From contig NZ_SHKR01000012.1 of assembly GCF_004217145.1 (NCBI RefSeq), positions 620,001 through 684,000 on the forward strand: a DNA stretch of 64,000 nt, read 5' to 3'. The notes beneath the pieces were generated by a model. That model had not been told where the DNA came from. It saw only the letters and a program-made list of their open reading frames with translations, and ran no database searches. Source of the stretch: Kribbella rubisoli. Lineage in GTDB: Bacteria; Actinomycetota; Actinomycetes; Propionibacteriales; Kribbellaceae. The translations under genes were made by a program, and so were the position numbers. Shown here piece after piece: positions 27,031 through 35,870 of this stretch. The stretch's first letter is position 1, and the number at the start of each line of letters is the position of its first letter.

Positions 27031-27588
27031 ATGACGGTCTCGACCCTGACCGGATCGCTGCTGGTGGCGACCCCGTTGCTCGACGAACCGCCCTTTCGCC
27101 GGTCGGTGATCCTGCTGCTGGACCACGACGACGACGGTGCACTGGGGGTGGTGGTGAACCGCGCCGCCGACCTCGCGGTGAACCAGGTGCTCCCGGACTG
27201 GTCGACGGCCGTCGACGAGCCCGGCGTGCTGTTCATGGGCGGGCCGGTCGGGACCGACAGCGCGCTCGCGGTCGCCGAGGTGGTCGAGTCCGCGGACCCG
27301 CCCGGCTGGCGTGAGTGCTTCGGCCGGATCGGGCTGGTCGACCTCGACGTACCGCCGGTGCTGCTCGAGGGCGCGATCACCCGGATGCGGATCTTCGCCG
27401 GGTACGCCGGATGGTCCAGCGGTCAGCTCGAGGGCGAGATCGCCGAAGGCGCCTGGTACGTCGTCGAGTCGGTGCCCGAGGACGTGTTCGGCCACGACCC
27501 GGACACGCTGTGGCGCCGGGTGCTGCGCCGCCAGAACGACCAGATGGCCTACCTGGCGACGTACCCCGACGACCCGACGATGAACTAG
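27031..27588 (+). CDS. YqgE/AlgH (DUF179) family protein
   Basis: 185 aa. LTGSLLVATPLLDEPPFRRS, LLLDHDDDGALGVVVNR, MGGPVG and RIFAGYAGWSSGQLE are the DUF179 blocks. Function is unsettled in all bacteria. The ATG at 27031 directly follows GGAGGT with no spacer, so translation may rely on coupling with vanZ or on another site. No alternative start fits the family. Confidence 0.92.
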   Translation: MTVSTLTGSLLVATPLLDEPPFRRSVILLLDHDDDGALGVVVNRAADLAVNQVLPDWSTAVDEPGVLFMGGPVGTDSALAVAEVVESADPPGWRECFGRIGLVDLDVPPVLLEGAITRMRIFAGYAGWSSGQLEGEIAEGAWYVVESVPEDVFGHDPDTLWRRVLRRQNDQMAYLATYPDDPTMN

Positions 27589-27606
27589 CTGAGGAGCTAG
27601 CGGAGG

Positions 27607-27879
27607 CTACTCGCCGCCGTCGTCGCCGCCCTTGCCGTCATCCGGGTTCAGCGAGTCCCAGATCTCTTTGCACTCCGGGCAGACCGGGAAGCGCTCCGGG
27701 TCGCGGCTCGGCACCCACACCTTGCCGCACAGGGCCACCACCGGGGTGCCCATCACCATCGCCTCGGTCAGCTTGTCCTTCGGCACGTAGTGCGAGAACC
27801 GCTCGTGGTCCCCGCCCTCCAGCGGCTGCGTGCGCTCATCGACAACCGTCTCCGCACCCGGGGTCAGCTGAGTACTCAT
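27607..27879 (-). CDS. DUF3039 protein with paired cysteines
   Basis: 90 aa. Core HERFSHYVPKDKLTEAMVMG, then VALCGKVWVPSRDPERFPVCPECKEIW. Cys in LCGK and the CPEC pair suggest a small zinc site. Acidic Gly/Asp tail. DUF3039 is an actinobacterial family, here divergent from a helicase gene with 139 bp between. Function unknown. ATG 27879 preferred over a start 24 nt upstream. Confidence 0.88.
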   Translation of the reverse strand: MSTQLTPGAETVVDERTQPLEGGDHERFSHYVPKDKLTEAMVMGTPVVALCGKVWVPSRDPERFPVCPECKEIWDSLNPDDGKGGDDGGE

Positions 27880-28018
27880 ACCCCCGAGTGTATGACGTCC
27901 CACCAGACGATCCGGGAACTTTATCCACAGACTGCCCGTACCCCGACATGCCGTACGACGGTTGTCACATCCGTCAGGTAACGTTCCTGCACGGCCGACA
28001 GTCGACTATCGGGGGAGT

Positions 28019-29824
28019 ATGCCGTCCGTGGATTCGCATCTGCCTGCCGCGCCACCCGTCCTTCCGCCGGCGTATCCGGAGCGTGCGGCGTGGGGTACCG
28101 CGAGCAAGCTGCGCGCGTGGCAGTCCGAGGCGCTGAAGCTGTATCTCGACGCCAACCCGCGGGACTTCCTCGCGGTGGCGACGCCGGGCGCAGGTAAGAC
28201 CACGTTCGCGCTGACCGTGGCCGCCGAGTTGCTGCACCGGCGGGTGATCGAGCGGATCACCGTGGTCACGCCGACCGAGCACCTCAAGGTCCAGTGGGCC
28301 GAGGCCGCCGACAAGGCCGGGATCGCGATCGATCCTGCGTTCGCCGGGCGGCGCGGCAAGACCAACAAGGACTTCACGGGCGTCGCGGTGACGTACGCCG
28401 GGGTCGCGGTCAACCCGCTGGCGTTCCGCGTCCGGACCGAGCGGTTCAAGACCCTGGTCATCCTCGACGAGGTGCACCACGGCGGCGACGCGCTGAGCTG
28501 GGGCGAGGGTGTGCGGGAGGCGTTCGAGCCCGCGGCCCGCCGGCTCTGCCTGACCGGTACGCCGTTCCGCAGCGACGACAACCCGATCCCGTTCGTGACG
28601 TACGAGGACAGTCACGACGGGGTCTCCCGGAGCAAGGCGGACTACACCTACGGATACGGGCACGCGCTGCAGGATCACGTCGTGCGCCCGGTGATCTTCA
28701 TGTCGTACTCCGGCGAGATGCGCTGGCGGACCAAGGCCGGTGACGAGGTTGCCGCACGACTGGGCGAGCCGCTGACCAAGGACCTGACCGCGCAGGCACT
28801 GCGGACCGCGCTGGACCCGGCGGGCGAGTGGATGCCGGCCGTCCTGGCCGCCGCGGACAAGCGGCTGACAGAGGTACGGCGGCATATGCCGGACGCCGGC
28901 GCGCTGGTGATCTCGGGTGACCAGAACACGGCCCGCGCGTACGCCAAGACGCTGCGGGAGCTGACCGGCGAGGCGCCGACCGTCGTGCTGTCCGACGAGA
29001 AGGCGGCGAGCAAGAAGATCCAGAAGTTCTCCGAGGGCGAATCACGCTGGATGGTCGCCGTCCGGATGGTGTCCGAAGGTGTCGACGTGCCGCGGCTCGC
29101 GGTCGGGGTCTACGCGACGCCGACCTCGACGCCGCTGTTCTTCGCGCAGGCGGTCGGGCGGTTCGTGCGGGCGCGGAAGCGGGGTGAGACGGCGTCGGTG
29201 TTCGTGCCGTCGGTGACCCGGCTCCTCGGGTTCGCGGCCGAGATGGAGGTCGAGCGGGACCACATCCTCGGCCGGAAGAACAGCAACGAGGACGGCGACA
29301 TCTTCGCGCTCGAGGACGACCTGCTGAAGCAGGCGAACCAGGCCGAGGGCGCCAGCGACGAGCTCGAAGGGACCTTCGAGGCGCTCGGGTCGGACGCGAG
29401 CTTCGACCGGGTGGTGTTCGACGGCGGCGACTACGGGACGGGCGGCGACCAGGCGTCGGACGAGGAGCTGGATTTCCTCGGCCTGCCCGGTCTGCTGGAG
29501 CCGGACCAGGTGCGCGAGCTCCTGCACAAGCGCCAGCAGAAGTCCCTGGCGGCGCAGAAACGCGGCCAACGTGGCTCCGGTGCGCCGGAACGCGAGGACC
29601 CGACGCCCACCGAGCTGGCCACGCACGAGCAGATCGCCCTCCTGCGCCGCGAGTTGAACGGTCTGGTTGCCGCCTGGCATCACCGCACCGGCCAGCCCCA
29701 CGGCGTCATCCACAACGACCTGCGCCGCAAGCTGGGCGGCCCTGCGGCCGCCCACGCCTCCTCGATCCAGCTCAAGGAGCGCATCGAGCTGATCCGCGAC
29801 TGGGCCACCCAGCGTCGCGCCTGA
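28019..29824 (+). CDS. DEAD/DEAH-box superfamily 2 helicase
   Basis: 601 aa. Q-like region (LRAWQSEALKLYL), Walker A TPGAGKTT, motif II DEVHH, motif III-like LTGTPF, motif V VRMVSEGVDVPRL and motif VI QAVGRFVRARK. The C-terminal third is a predicted helical tail with KRQQKSLAAQKR. This fits a nucleic-acid translocase related to RecG/UvrB-type restriction helicases rather than RNA helicases. ATG 28019 with a gggggag site. Divergent from DUF3039; ends ahead of a very long inverted repeat. Confidence 0.92.
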   Translation: MPSVDSHLPAAPPVLPPAYPERAAWGTASKLRAWQSEALKLYLDANPRDFLAVATPGAGKTTFALTVAAELLHRRVIERITVVTPTEHLKVQWAEAADKAGIAIDPAFAGRRGKTNKDFTGVAVTYAGVAVNPLAFRVRTERFKTLVILDEVHHGGDALSWGEGVREAFEPAARRLCLTGTPFRSDDNPIPFVTYEDSHDGVSRSKADYTYGYGHALQDHVVRPVIFMSYSGEMRWRTKAGDEVAARLGEPLTKDLTAQALRTALDPAGEWMPAVLAAADKRLTEVRRHMPDAGALVISGDQNTARAYAKTLRELTGEAPTVVLSDEKAASKKIQKFSEGESRWMVAVRMVSEGVDVPRLAVGVYATPTSTPLFFAQAVGRFVRARKRGETASVFVPSVTRLLGFAAEMEVERDHILGRKNSNEDGDIFALEDDLLKQANQAEGASDELEGTFEALGSDASFDRVVFDGGDYGTGGDQASDEELDFLGLPGLLEPDQVRELLHKRQQKSLAAQKRGQRGSGAPEREDPTPTELATHEQIALLRRELNGLVAAWHHRTGQPHGVIHNDLRRKLGGPAAAHASSIQLKERIELIRDWATQRRA

Positions 29825-29865
29825 GCCTCGAGCGTCCCCGCCGCCCCGCTGCTTCCAACGGCCGG

Positions 29866-29955
29866 CCACTTGAGGGGTTATCCGCGCGTGTTGCTCCTTC
29901 TCGCTCTGTACACCAGCGGAGAAGGAGCAACACGCGCGGATAACCCCTCAAGTGG
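29866..29955. terminator. Exceptionally long perfect inverted repeat (37-bp arms)
   Basis: Arms 29866-29902 and 29919-29955 are perfectly complementary over 37 bases; the loop is 16 nt. The arm begins CCACTTGAGGGGTTATCC. It lies between the convergent helicase and GH16 genes, so a bidirectional terminator is the simplest reading, but it is far longer than needed and has no U-tract. It resembles in core sequence the element at 48339-48439. Confidence 0.85.
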
Positions 29956-30027
29956 ACTCGGGGTGCCTGTAAGAGTCCCGACGTACCCGACCGGTTTCTG
30001 GTCGGCCCGTGCAGCTCGTGGGTTGTC

Positions 30028-30777
30028 TCAGGCCTGGCGGTAGACCCGGACGTAGTCGATCTGCATCGACTCGGACTCGACGGTCGGCGGGATCTTCCCG
30101 TAGACGAACAGGTCGAGGATCAAAGCGTCGCCGGTGCCGGAGTAGGCGCCCTGGCGGCAGACCTCCTTGCCGTCGACATACCAAACCGTATGGTCTGGTC
30201 CCACCTGCTCGGCGATCGTGTGCCAGTCGGTGGTGAGGTCGGTGGGCGACTGGTACGTGCAGGCGCCGCCGGGGGACTGGTGGTTGGTGAGGTACAGCGC
30301 GTTGTGGTTGTCGCTGTAGAACTCGTAGGTGTCCTGCTCGTTCGACCCGTTGCCGTTCCACGTCCAGGTCGAAGGCCAGAAACCCTTGTCCGCAGGCAGT
30401 TTCAGCCGCGTCTCGATGTAGTCACCGGGCTGTACGGCGAACGACTGCGCCGGCTCGTGCCCGCAGGCCTGCCCGGTCGTGATCAGCGCGCCGGACCACT
30501 GATAGCCCGGCACCGGGTTGTTCTTCCGGGCCGTCATCGTCAGCTTCCCGTCGCCGACCGAGAGCGCGTCCCAGGTATGCCATTCGAGCTGCTGGTTGCC
30601 CTTGTTGCCCAGGCATTGGTCGGCTTCCGCGTTCGAGTGGATCGCCCATTTCGTCCGGTCGATGGCCTTACCGTCGAACTCGTCGGCGAACACCAGCTTT
30701 CCCGGCGCCGCGTCGGCCGCCCGGATCGGTACGGCGAACAGGCCGAGCACCACCAAGGCAGTAATTAACTTACGCAT
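30028..30777 (-). CDS. Secreted GH16-like glycoside hydrolase
   Basis: 249 aa with a signal peptide (KLITALVVLGLFAVPIRA, cut near ADA). Beta-jelly-roll GH16 blocks: LVFADEFDG, KWAI, GNQQLEWHTWDALSV, ALITTG, and DYVRVYRQ at the end. The catalytic segment E-x-D-x-x-E is present as NEQDTYEFYS, where classic GH16 has EIDIxE, so the acid residues are kept but the hydrophobic ones differ. Probably cuts a beta-glucan or galactan; exact substrate unknown. Good ggagagg site. Confidence 0.85.
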   Translation of the reverse strand: MRKLITALVVLGLFAVPIRAADAAPGKLVFADEFDGKAIDRTKWAIHSNAEADQCLGNKGNQQLEWHTWDALSVGDGKLTMTARKNNPVPGYQWSGALITTGQACGHEPAQSFAVQPGDYIETRLKLPADKGFWPSTWTWNGNGSNEQDTYEFYSDNHNALYLTNHQSPGGACTYQSPTDLTTDWHTIAEQVGPDHTVWYVDGKEVCRQGAYSGTGDALILDLFVYGKIPPTVESESMQIDYVRVYRQA

Positions 30778-30824
30778 CAGCTAGACCTCTCCGTCGGAAA
30801 CTAACGGATCAAACAGTCGCTTGA

Positions 30825-31676
30825 TCAGGAACGGATTGTCAACACCTGCATGCCGATCACGTCGAGCAGCCTGATCGCCTGGTCGGACTCCGACCCGGGC
30901 TCGGCCGTGTACAGCACGACCCGCTGATCGCGCTCCGGTACGACGAGGACCTCGCAGATCACGTCGATCCGGCCGACCTGCGGATGGAAGATCGTCTGGC
31001 ACAGCGACTGCTGCCGTCCGACCTCGTGCCGGGCCCAGATCTCCGCGAACTCCGGACTGCCGTCGAGCAGGTCACGCACCAGCCGGGCGATCTCCGGGTC
31101 GTCCGGGTACGTGCTGGTCGCGGCCCGCAGATCGGCCGCGACCTCGCGGGCGAACTCCCGCGTCGCCTCCTCGCCGAACAGCCGAGCCTGCCGACCCTGC
31201 CGATCCGTCAGGAACCGCAGCCGCAGCAGGTTGCGTTCCCGCGGCGGCAACGCGGAGAAGTCCGTGATCAACGCCGCGGCCAGCGGGTTCCACGCGAGTA
31301 CGTCGTACTTCGCGTCGAGCACCAGCCCTGGTACGTCGAGCCGCGCGAGCATCCGCAGTACGCCGGATCGGACGTCGGCGGGCGGTCCTGGCGGCGGACC
31401 GGGCTGTTCGCCGGCCAGCCGGAACAGATGATCACGCTCGTCGTCGGACAACCGCAGGGCTCGTGCCAGCCCGGTCAGCACCGGGCGGGACGGACGCGGG
31501 CCGCGGCCCTGCTCGAGCCGGGTGTAGTAGTCCGTCGACATGGTCGCGAGGCTCGCTACCTCCTCCCGCCGCAGACCCGGCGTACGGCGGCGCAGTCCGG
31601 CGGGCAGGCCGACATCGCCTGGTTGCAGCGCCTCCCGGCGTACCCGAAGGAACTCGGCCAGTCCGTCCCGATCCAC
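30825..31676 (-). CDS. XRE regulator with MmyB-like ligand domain
   Basis: 283 aa. Residues 1-70 are an HTH_31/XRE domain (LAEFLRVRREALQPGDVGLP, TPGLRREEVASLATMSTDYY, TRLEQGRGPRPS). From about 110 a MmyB-like PAS-type domain follows (VLDAKYDVLAWNPLAAALI, FHPQVGRIDVICEVLVV). Such proteins regulate divergent SDR genes and may bind fatty acids. GTG start at 31676, inside the first of two operator-like repeats. Confidence 0.92.
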   Translation of the reverse strand: MDRDGLAEFLRVRREALQPGDVGLPAGLRRRTPGLRREEVASLATMSTDYYTRLEQGRGPRPSRPVLTGLARALRLSDDERDHLFRLAGEQPGPPPGPPADVRSGVLRMLARLDVPGLVLDAKYDVLAWNPLAAALITDFSALPPRERNLLRLRFLTDRQGRQARLFGEEATREFAREVAADLRAATSTYPDDPEIARLVRDLLDGSPEFAEIWARHEVGRQQSLCQTIFHPQVGRIDVICEVLVVPERDQRVVLYTAEPGSESDQAIRLLDVIGMQVLTIRS

Positions 31677-31734
31677 GATCCCAGGATCGCAGCCTGGGTG
31701 TATGCCTAACCAGGGACTGCCGATCCCAGGGTCG
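31676..31734. promoter_or_regulatory. Two copies of a CGATCCCAGGrTCG operator
   Basis: CGATCCCAGGATCG (31676-31689) and CGATCCCAGGGTCG (31721-31734) are direct copies 45 bp apart; the first is a perfect palindrome apart from its central CA. One overlaps the start of the XRE gene and the other lies before the divergent SDR gene. They are the natural targets of the XRE regulator. Confidence 0.65.
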
Positions 31735-31778
31735 GCTCGCTCTGCCTGGCCACCGCGATCCGCCGCAGCGTGGACGAC

Positions 31779-32507
31779 ATGAACAGGAACAAGATCGCGC
31801 TCGTCACGGGCGCCAACAAGGGCATCGGCAAGGAGATCGCGCGGCAGCTCGGGCAGGCCGGGTTCACCGTGCTGCTCGGGTCACGCGACGTCGAGCGCGG
31901 CGAGCTGGCAGTGAAGGAACTGGTTGCCGAAGGCCTCGATGCGGTCGGGATCCAGCTCGAGGTCACGGACGAGGCGTCGGTGCGGGCGGCGGCCGAGCGG
32001 GTCGAGGACTCGTACGGGCGATTGGATGTGCTGATCAACAACGCCGCGATCATCCCGGAAGGCGACGATGCCGCGTCGCGGATCGGGATCGGCGTACTGC
32101 GGGAGGCGTTCGAGACGAATGTGCTGGGGCTGGTCGGGGTCACCCAGGCGTTCCTGCCGCTGCTGCACAAGGCGAACGCGGCGCGGGTCGTGAACCTGTC
32201 CACGTCTCTGGCGTCGTTCGAGCAGGTGGGGGATCTGGAGTCGCGGATGTCGACCGTGCTGACGCTCGGCTACAACTCCTCGAAGGCGGCGGTGAACATG
32301 GTCACGGTCATGCTCGCCAACGAACTCCGCGGCACGGGCATCCTGGTGAACGCCGCCGACCCCGGCAACTGCGCAACCGACATGGGCGGCTGGACCGCGG
32401 CACGCACGCCCGCCCAAGGAGCGGCGGTCGCCGTCGGACTCGCGACGCTAGGCGAAGACGGCCCGACCGGCCACGTGTACGCCGAGGAGGGCCGACTGGC
32501 GTGGTAG
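31779..32507 (+). CDS. Short-chain dehydrogenase/reductase (SDR)
   Basis: 242 aa. TGANKGIG cofactor motif, NNAAI, Ser in VVNLSTSLAS, and YNSSK catalytic Tyr/Lys. Closest relative in the window is the SDR at 21796 (same TGANKGIG and C-terminal TDLN/TDMG-EEGRLAW style ending). Divergent from the MmyB-like regulator. ATG 31779 chosen; a GTG 9 nt upstream is possible. Confidence 0.92.
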   Translation: MNRNKIALVTGANKGIGKEIARQLGQAGFTVLLGSRDVERGELAVKELVAEGLDAVGIQLEVTDEASVRAAAERVEDSYGRLDVLINNAAIIPEGDDAASRIGIGVLREAFETNVLGLVGVTQAFLPLLHKANAARVVNLSTSLASFEQVGDLESRMSTVLTLGYNSSKAAVNMVTVMLANELRGTGILVNAADPGNCATDMGGWTAARTPAQGAAVAVGLATLGEDGPTGHVYAEEGRLAW

Positions 32508-32514
32508 GTCAGCG

Positions 32515-33063
32515 TCAGACGATGGCGCCGGACCAGGCCAGCGCCTGCTTAAGGAGCTGACCGCGGCCGCCCTCGAGGTCGTTCAGCAGGCTCGGAGCCA
32601 GAGCTTCCTCGGGGGTGAGCCAGGTGAGCTCGAGGGCGTCCTGCCGCGGGTTGCACTCGCCGGTCACCGGTACGACGTACACGAGAGCAACGGCGTGCTG
32701 GCGCGGGTCGTGCAGCGGGGTCACGCCGGGGAACGGGAAGTACTCCGCGATCGTGACCGGGACCAGCGTGGCCGGCAGCCGGGGGAACGCGGACGGGCCG
32801 AGGTCCTTCTCGATGTTGCGCTGCAGCGCGTCGCGGATCGACTCGTTGTGCATGACCCGGCCGGAGACCAGCGTGCGGATGATCTCGCCGGTCGCGGCCG
32901 AGGTCCGCAGCAGGACGCCGATGTGCTCGATCTGGCCCAGGGCGTCGACCCTGGCCGGTACGGCCTCGACGTACAGGATCGGGACCCGCGTCCGGGTCTC
33001 GGCGAGCGCGAACTCGGACAGCCAACCAGGATTCGGGTCAGGCGTTTGCAGCGACGACGTCAT
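32515..33063 (-). CDS. DUF4916 Nudix-like protein
   Basis: 182 aa. Blocks GWLSEFALAETRTRVPILYV, EIIRTLVSGRVMHNESIRDA, EKDLGPSAFPRLPATL, AEYFPFPGV, DPRQHAVALVYVVPV and ELTWLTPEEAL match DUF4916, a Nudix-fold family of actinobacteria. A full Nudix box (GX5EX7REUXEEXGU) is not visible, so hydrolase activity is doubtful. Convergent with the SDR and 15 nt from the AraC gene. Confidence 0.85.
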   Translation of the reverse strand: MTSSLQTPDPNPGWLSEFALAETRTRVPILYVEAVPARVDALGQIEHIGVLLRTSAATGEIIRTLVSGRVMHNESIRDALQRNIEKDLGPSAFPRLPATLVPVTIAEYFPFPGVTPLHDPRQHAVALVYVVPVTGECNPRQDALELTWLTPEEALAPSLLNDLEGGRGQLLKQALAWSGAIV

Positions 33064-33077
33064 GAGCACATCTTCGC

Positions 33078-33725
33078 TTACGGTCTGAAAGCGGATCGGT
33101 ACTGGGATGGACTCAGTCCGAATGTTGAGCGGAATCTTCTCGTCGCGTGGCTCGGGTCGTGCCAGCCGACCATTGCGCCGACGGTCGCGACGGGGAGTTC
33201 GGTCTCGATCAGGAGGCCGGCGGCTCGCTCGGCGCGGATGCGGTTCAGGTACGCCATCGGGGACATGCCGACCGATTTGCCGAAGAGGCGGATCAGATAG
33301 CCGGGCGCGAGGTTGACGCGCGCCCCCAACTGCTCGAGGGTCCAAGGCTCGGCGAGGTCGGCCTCCAGCAGACGCATGGCGTGCTGAACGGCAGGGTGCG
33401 CGGGCGCCTGCGCAGCGGGAGCGCCCGGCACCAACGCGCCGGAGAGCAGCCCGAACACATCCGGCCCTAGGTAAGCGTTACGGACCACCAACCCGGCGCA
33501 GTCGACGTACCCGTGCCACTCACCCGGCCGCAGTACGACGACCGAGTCCGGCGCCAGCTCGACCTCCCCGGCCGCCGACACATGCACACCCCGCCCGCCA
33601 ACCACCACGGCGATCTCGAAGAACGCGTGGCTGTGGGCGGCGACGTCCGCGACCAGCTCGAGCCGCTCACCCGCGACCGGTAGCCGCGGGTCCGGGAAGA
33701 CCTCGCTGCTCAGCACGTTGTGCAC
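33078..33725 (-). CDS. AraC-family regulator with cupin sensor
   Basis: 215 aa. Residues about 20-90 are a small cupin (HSHAFFEIAVVVGGRGVHV, LRPGEWHGY). C-terminal double HTH: WTLEQLGARVNLAPGYLIRL, FGKSVGMSPMAYLNRIRAER, then VATVGAMVGWHDPSHATRRF. GTG 33725 has GGAGG 5 nt upstream. Divergent from the PhyH dioxygenase gene; three phased GTCAA repeats lie between and are likely its sites. Confidence 0.92.
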   Translation of the reverse strand: MHNVLSSEVFPDPRLPVAGERLELVADVAAHSHAFFEIAVVVGGRGVHVSAAGEVELAPDSVVVLRPGEWHGYVDCAGLVVRNAYLGPDVFGLLSGALVPGAPAAQAPAHPAVQHAMRLLEADLAEPWTLEQLGARVNLAPGYLIRLFGKSVGMSPMAYLNRIRAERAAGLLIETELPVATVGAMVGWHDPSHATRRFRSTFGLSPSQYRSAFRP

Positions 33726-33740
33726 GACCGCCTCCAGGAG

Positions 33741-33820
33741 GTCAAGATCAGTCAAGTCCTGGTCAACCACAGTCTGTCCGCGGCAACAGCGAGAAGTCAG
33801 GCTGGAAACACCTTCCAGCC
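33741..33820. promoter_or_regulatory. Phased GTCAA direct repeats and hairpin before the PhyH gene
   Basis: GTCAA occurs at 33741, 33751 and 33762, spaced 10 and 11 bp, that is on one face of the helix, as expected for an AraC-type binding site. Further on, GGCTGGAA (33800-33807) and TTCCAGCC (33813-33820) form a perfect hairpin with a 5-nt loop, 22 nt before the start codon. Confidence 0.55.
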
Positions 33821-33842
33821 AACGGAATCCAGGAGCGCCGCG

Positions 33843-34604
33843 ATGACCACGACCGAGCCTACGACACCGCTCACCCTCGACGAAGAGACGATTTCCGCCT
33901 ACCGCCGCGACGGTGTGGTGCGGATCAAGAACATCATCAGCCGCGAGGAAGCGGCCCGGTTTCGCGACGCCGCGGTGGCCGCGACCGCGCACGCCGACGA
34001 CCTGTTCAAGGAGTCGAAGATCTTCAACCAGTACGTCAACGTCTGGCGCGACAACGACGTACTGCGTGAACTCACCCTCGACCCGCGCCTCGCGGCGGCG
34101 GCGACCGCGCTGGCCGGCGTGCCGCTGCGGATCTGGCACGACCAGCTGCTGATCAAGCCGCCGCACAACGGCGCCGCGACCGAGTTCCACCAGGACGCGC
34201 CGTACTGGCCGCACGCCGGCTCCCGCGCGTCGCTGTCAGCGTGGATCGCGCTGGTCGACGTACCGGTCGAGCGTGGCTGCATGACCTTCATCCCGGGCTC
34301 GCAGGACCATCAGAACCTGCGCAGCCAGGATCTGTCCGACCGCGACGACCTGTTCCGCGCCTCACCCGATCTGCGCTGGGAGGAGCGGCTGACGATCCCG
34401 CTGCAGGCCGGCGACTGCACCTTCCACAACGCGTATCTCGCGCACTCGGCCACGCCGAACCTCACCGACGACGCCCGGATCGCGCACGTCAACATCTACT
34501 TCGACGCCGAGGCGACGTACACCGGTGCTGGCCATGTGGTCACCGACGGCGTCGGTCTGACCGTCGGCATCCCGCTCGACCACGAGCTGTTCCCGACTGT
34601 TTAA
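33843..34604 (+). CDS. Phytanoyl-CoA dioxygenase (PhyH) family oxygenase
   Basis: 253 aa Fe(II)/2-oxoglutarate oxygenase. Metal ligands: HxD in TEFHQDAPYWP and the distal His in FHNAYLAHSATPN. Other blocks: RDGVVRIKNIISREEAARF at the N-terminus and GCMTFIPGSQDHQ. Family members hydroxylate lipids, small natural products or sugars. Divergent from the AraC regulator, so its substrate is probably the inducer. aggag site before ATG 33843. Confidence 0.92.
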   Translation: MTTTEPTTPLTLDEETISAYRRDGVVRIKNIISREEAARFRDAAVAATAHADDLFKESKIFNQYVNVWRDNDVLRELTLDPRLAAAATALAGVPLRIWHDQLLIKPPHNGAATEFHQDAPYWPHAGSRASLSAWIALVDVPVERGCMTFIPGSQDHQNLRSQDLSDRDDLFRASPDLRWEERLTIPLQAGDCTFHNAYLAHSATPNLTDDARIAHVNIYFDAEATYTGAGHVVTDGVGLTVGIPLDHELFPTV

Positions 34605-34633
34605 TCTTTCACGTTGTGACATAAGTTGTCGTT

Positions 34634-35866
34634 GTGCGTCTGCTGACCGACATCCGTCCGTTACGTGAGTCAGCCGATTTCCGGCGGTTGTGGGTCGGGT
34701 CGACGGTGTCGCAGCTCGGTCAGCAGATGACCGCGGTGACGGTGTCGATCCAGGTGTACGCGATCACGCATTCGACGTTCTCGGTCGGGCTCGTCGGGTT
34801 GTTCTCGCTGGTCCCGCTGGTCGTCTTCGGGCTGTACGGCGGGGCGATGGCGGACGCGATCGACCGGCGGATCCTGTCGCTGGTCTCGTCGGCAGGGTTG
34901 TGGCTGCTGTCGATGGTCCTGGTGCTGCAGTCGCATCTGGACTGGGGCAAGGTGTGGGTCCTGTACGCCGTCGTGGCCTGTCAGTCGGCGTGCTTCGCGG
35001 TCAACAACCCGGCCCGGTCCGCGATCATCCCGCGGCTGATCCGCCCCGAGCTGCTGCCGGCCGCGAACACGCTCAGCCAGGCCGCGTTCAACCTGGGCTT
35101 CACCGCCGGGCCGTTGCTCGGCGCGGCGGTGATCGCCTGGCACGGGTTCGCGGCGGCGTACCTCGTCGATGTGATCACGTTCACCGCGGCGCTGTACGCG
35201 CTGTTCCGGCTACCGGCGGTGCCGCCGACCGGCGCGATCCGGCGGGCGGGGCTGCGGTCGGTGCTCGAGGGTTTCACGTTCCTGCGGGCCGCGCCGGCGC
35301 TGCTCGCGACGTTCCTCGCGGACATCCTCGCGATGGTGTTCGCGCAGCCGCGGGCGCTGTTCCCGGCGGTGGCCGGGGCGTTCTTCGGCGGCGGCGTACG
35401 GACGGTCGGGCTGCTGCAGGCCGCGCCGGCGATCGGGGCGCTGATCGGCGTGATCTTCTCCGGCTGGGTGACCCGGGTACGTCGCCAGGGCGTCGCGATC
35501 GTGCTGGCCATCACGGCGTACGCCACGGCCGTCGGACTGTTCGGGTTGTCGCGGACGATCTGGCTGGGGGTGGCGCTGCTCGCGATGTCCGGTGCGGCCG
35601 ACATGGTGAGTTCGGCGTACCGCAACACCGTGCTGCAGTCGGCGGCGCCGGACGCGATGCGCGGGCGGCTGCAGGGAGTCTTCATCGTGGTCGTGGCCGG
35701 TGGGCCGCGGCTCGGTGACTTCGTCGCGGGTACGACGGCGTCCCTGACCAGCCCCACGATCGCGCTGCTCGGCGGTGCCGCGGTCTGCATCACCGGCCTG
35801 CTGATCCTGCTCGCGCGGAACCGGCCGTTCCGGGACTACGACTCGCAGACCCGCGCGCTCAGCTGA
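34634..35866 (+). CDS. MFS exporter, EntS-like
   Basis: 410 aa with twelve predicted helices. N-terminal RESADFRRLWVGSTVSQLG and the loop GGAMADAIDRRILSLVSS are typical of the enterobactin exporter (EntS) type subfamily. Follows the PhyH gene by 29 nt and may share its transcript. It could export the product or a siderophore; no siderophore gene is nearby. GTG start at 34634 with no clear ribosome site. Confidence 0.88.
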   Translation: MRLLTDIRPLRESADFRRLWVGSTVSQLGQQMTAVTVSIQVYAITHSTFSVGLVGLFSLVPLVVFGLYGGAMADAIDRRILSLVSSAGLWLLSMVLVLQSHLDWGKVWVLYAVVACQSACFAVNNPARSAIIPRLIRPELLPAANTLSQAAFNLGFTAGPLLGAAVIAWHGFAAAYLVDVITFTAALYALFRLPAVPPTGAIRRAGLRSVLEGFTFLRAAPALLATFLADILAMVFAQPRALFPAVAGAFFGGGVRTVGLLQAAPAIGALIGVIFSGWVTRVRRQGVAIVLAITAYATAVGLFGLSRTIWLGVALLAMSGAADMVSSAYRNTVLQSAAPDAMRGRLQGVFIVVVAGGPRLGDFVAGTTASLTSPTIALLGGAAVCITGLLILLARNRPFRDYDSQTRALS

Positions 35867-35870
35867 CCGA

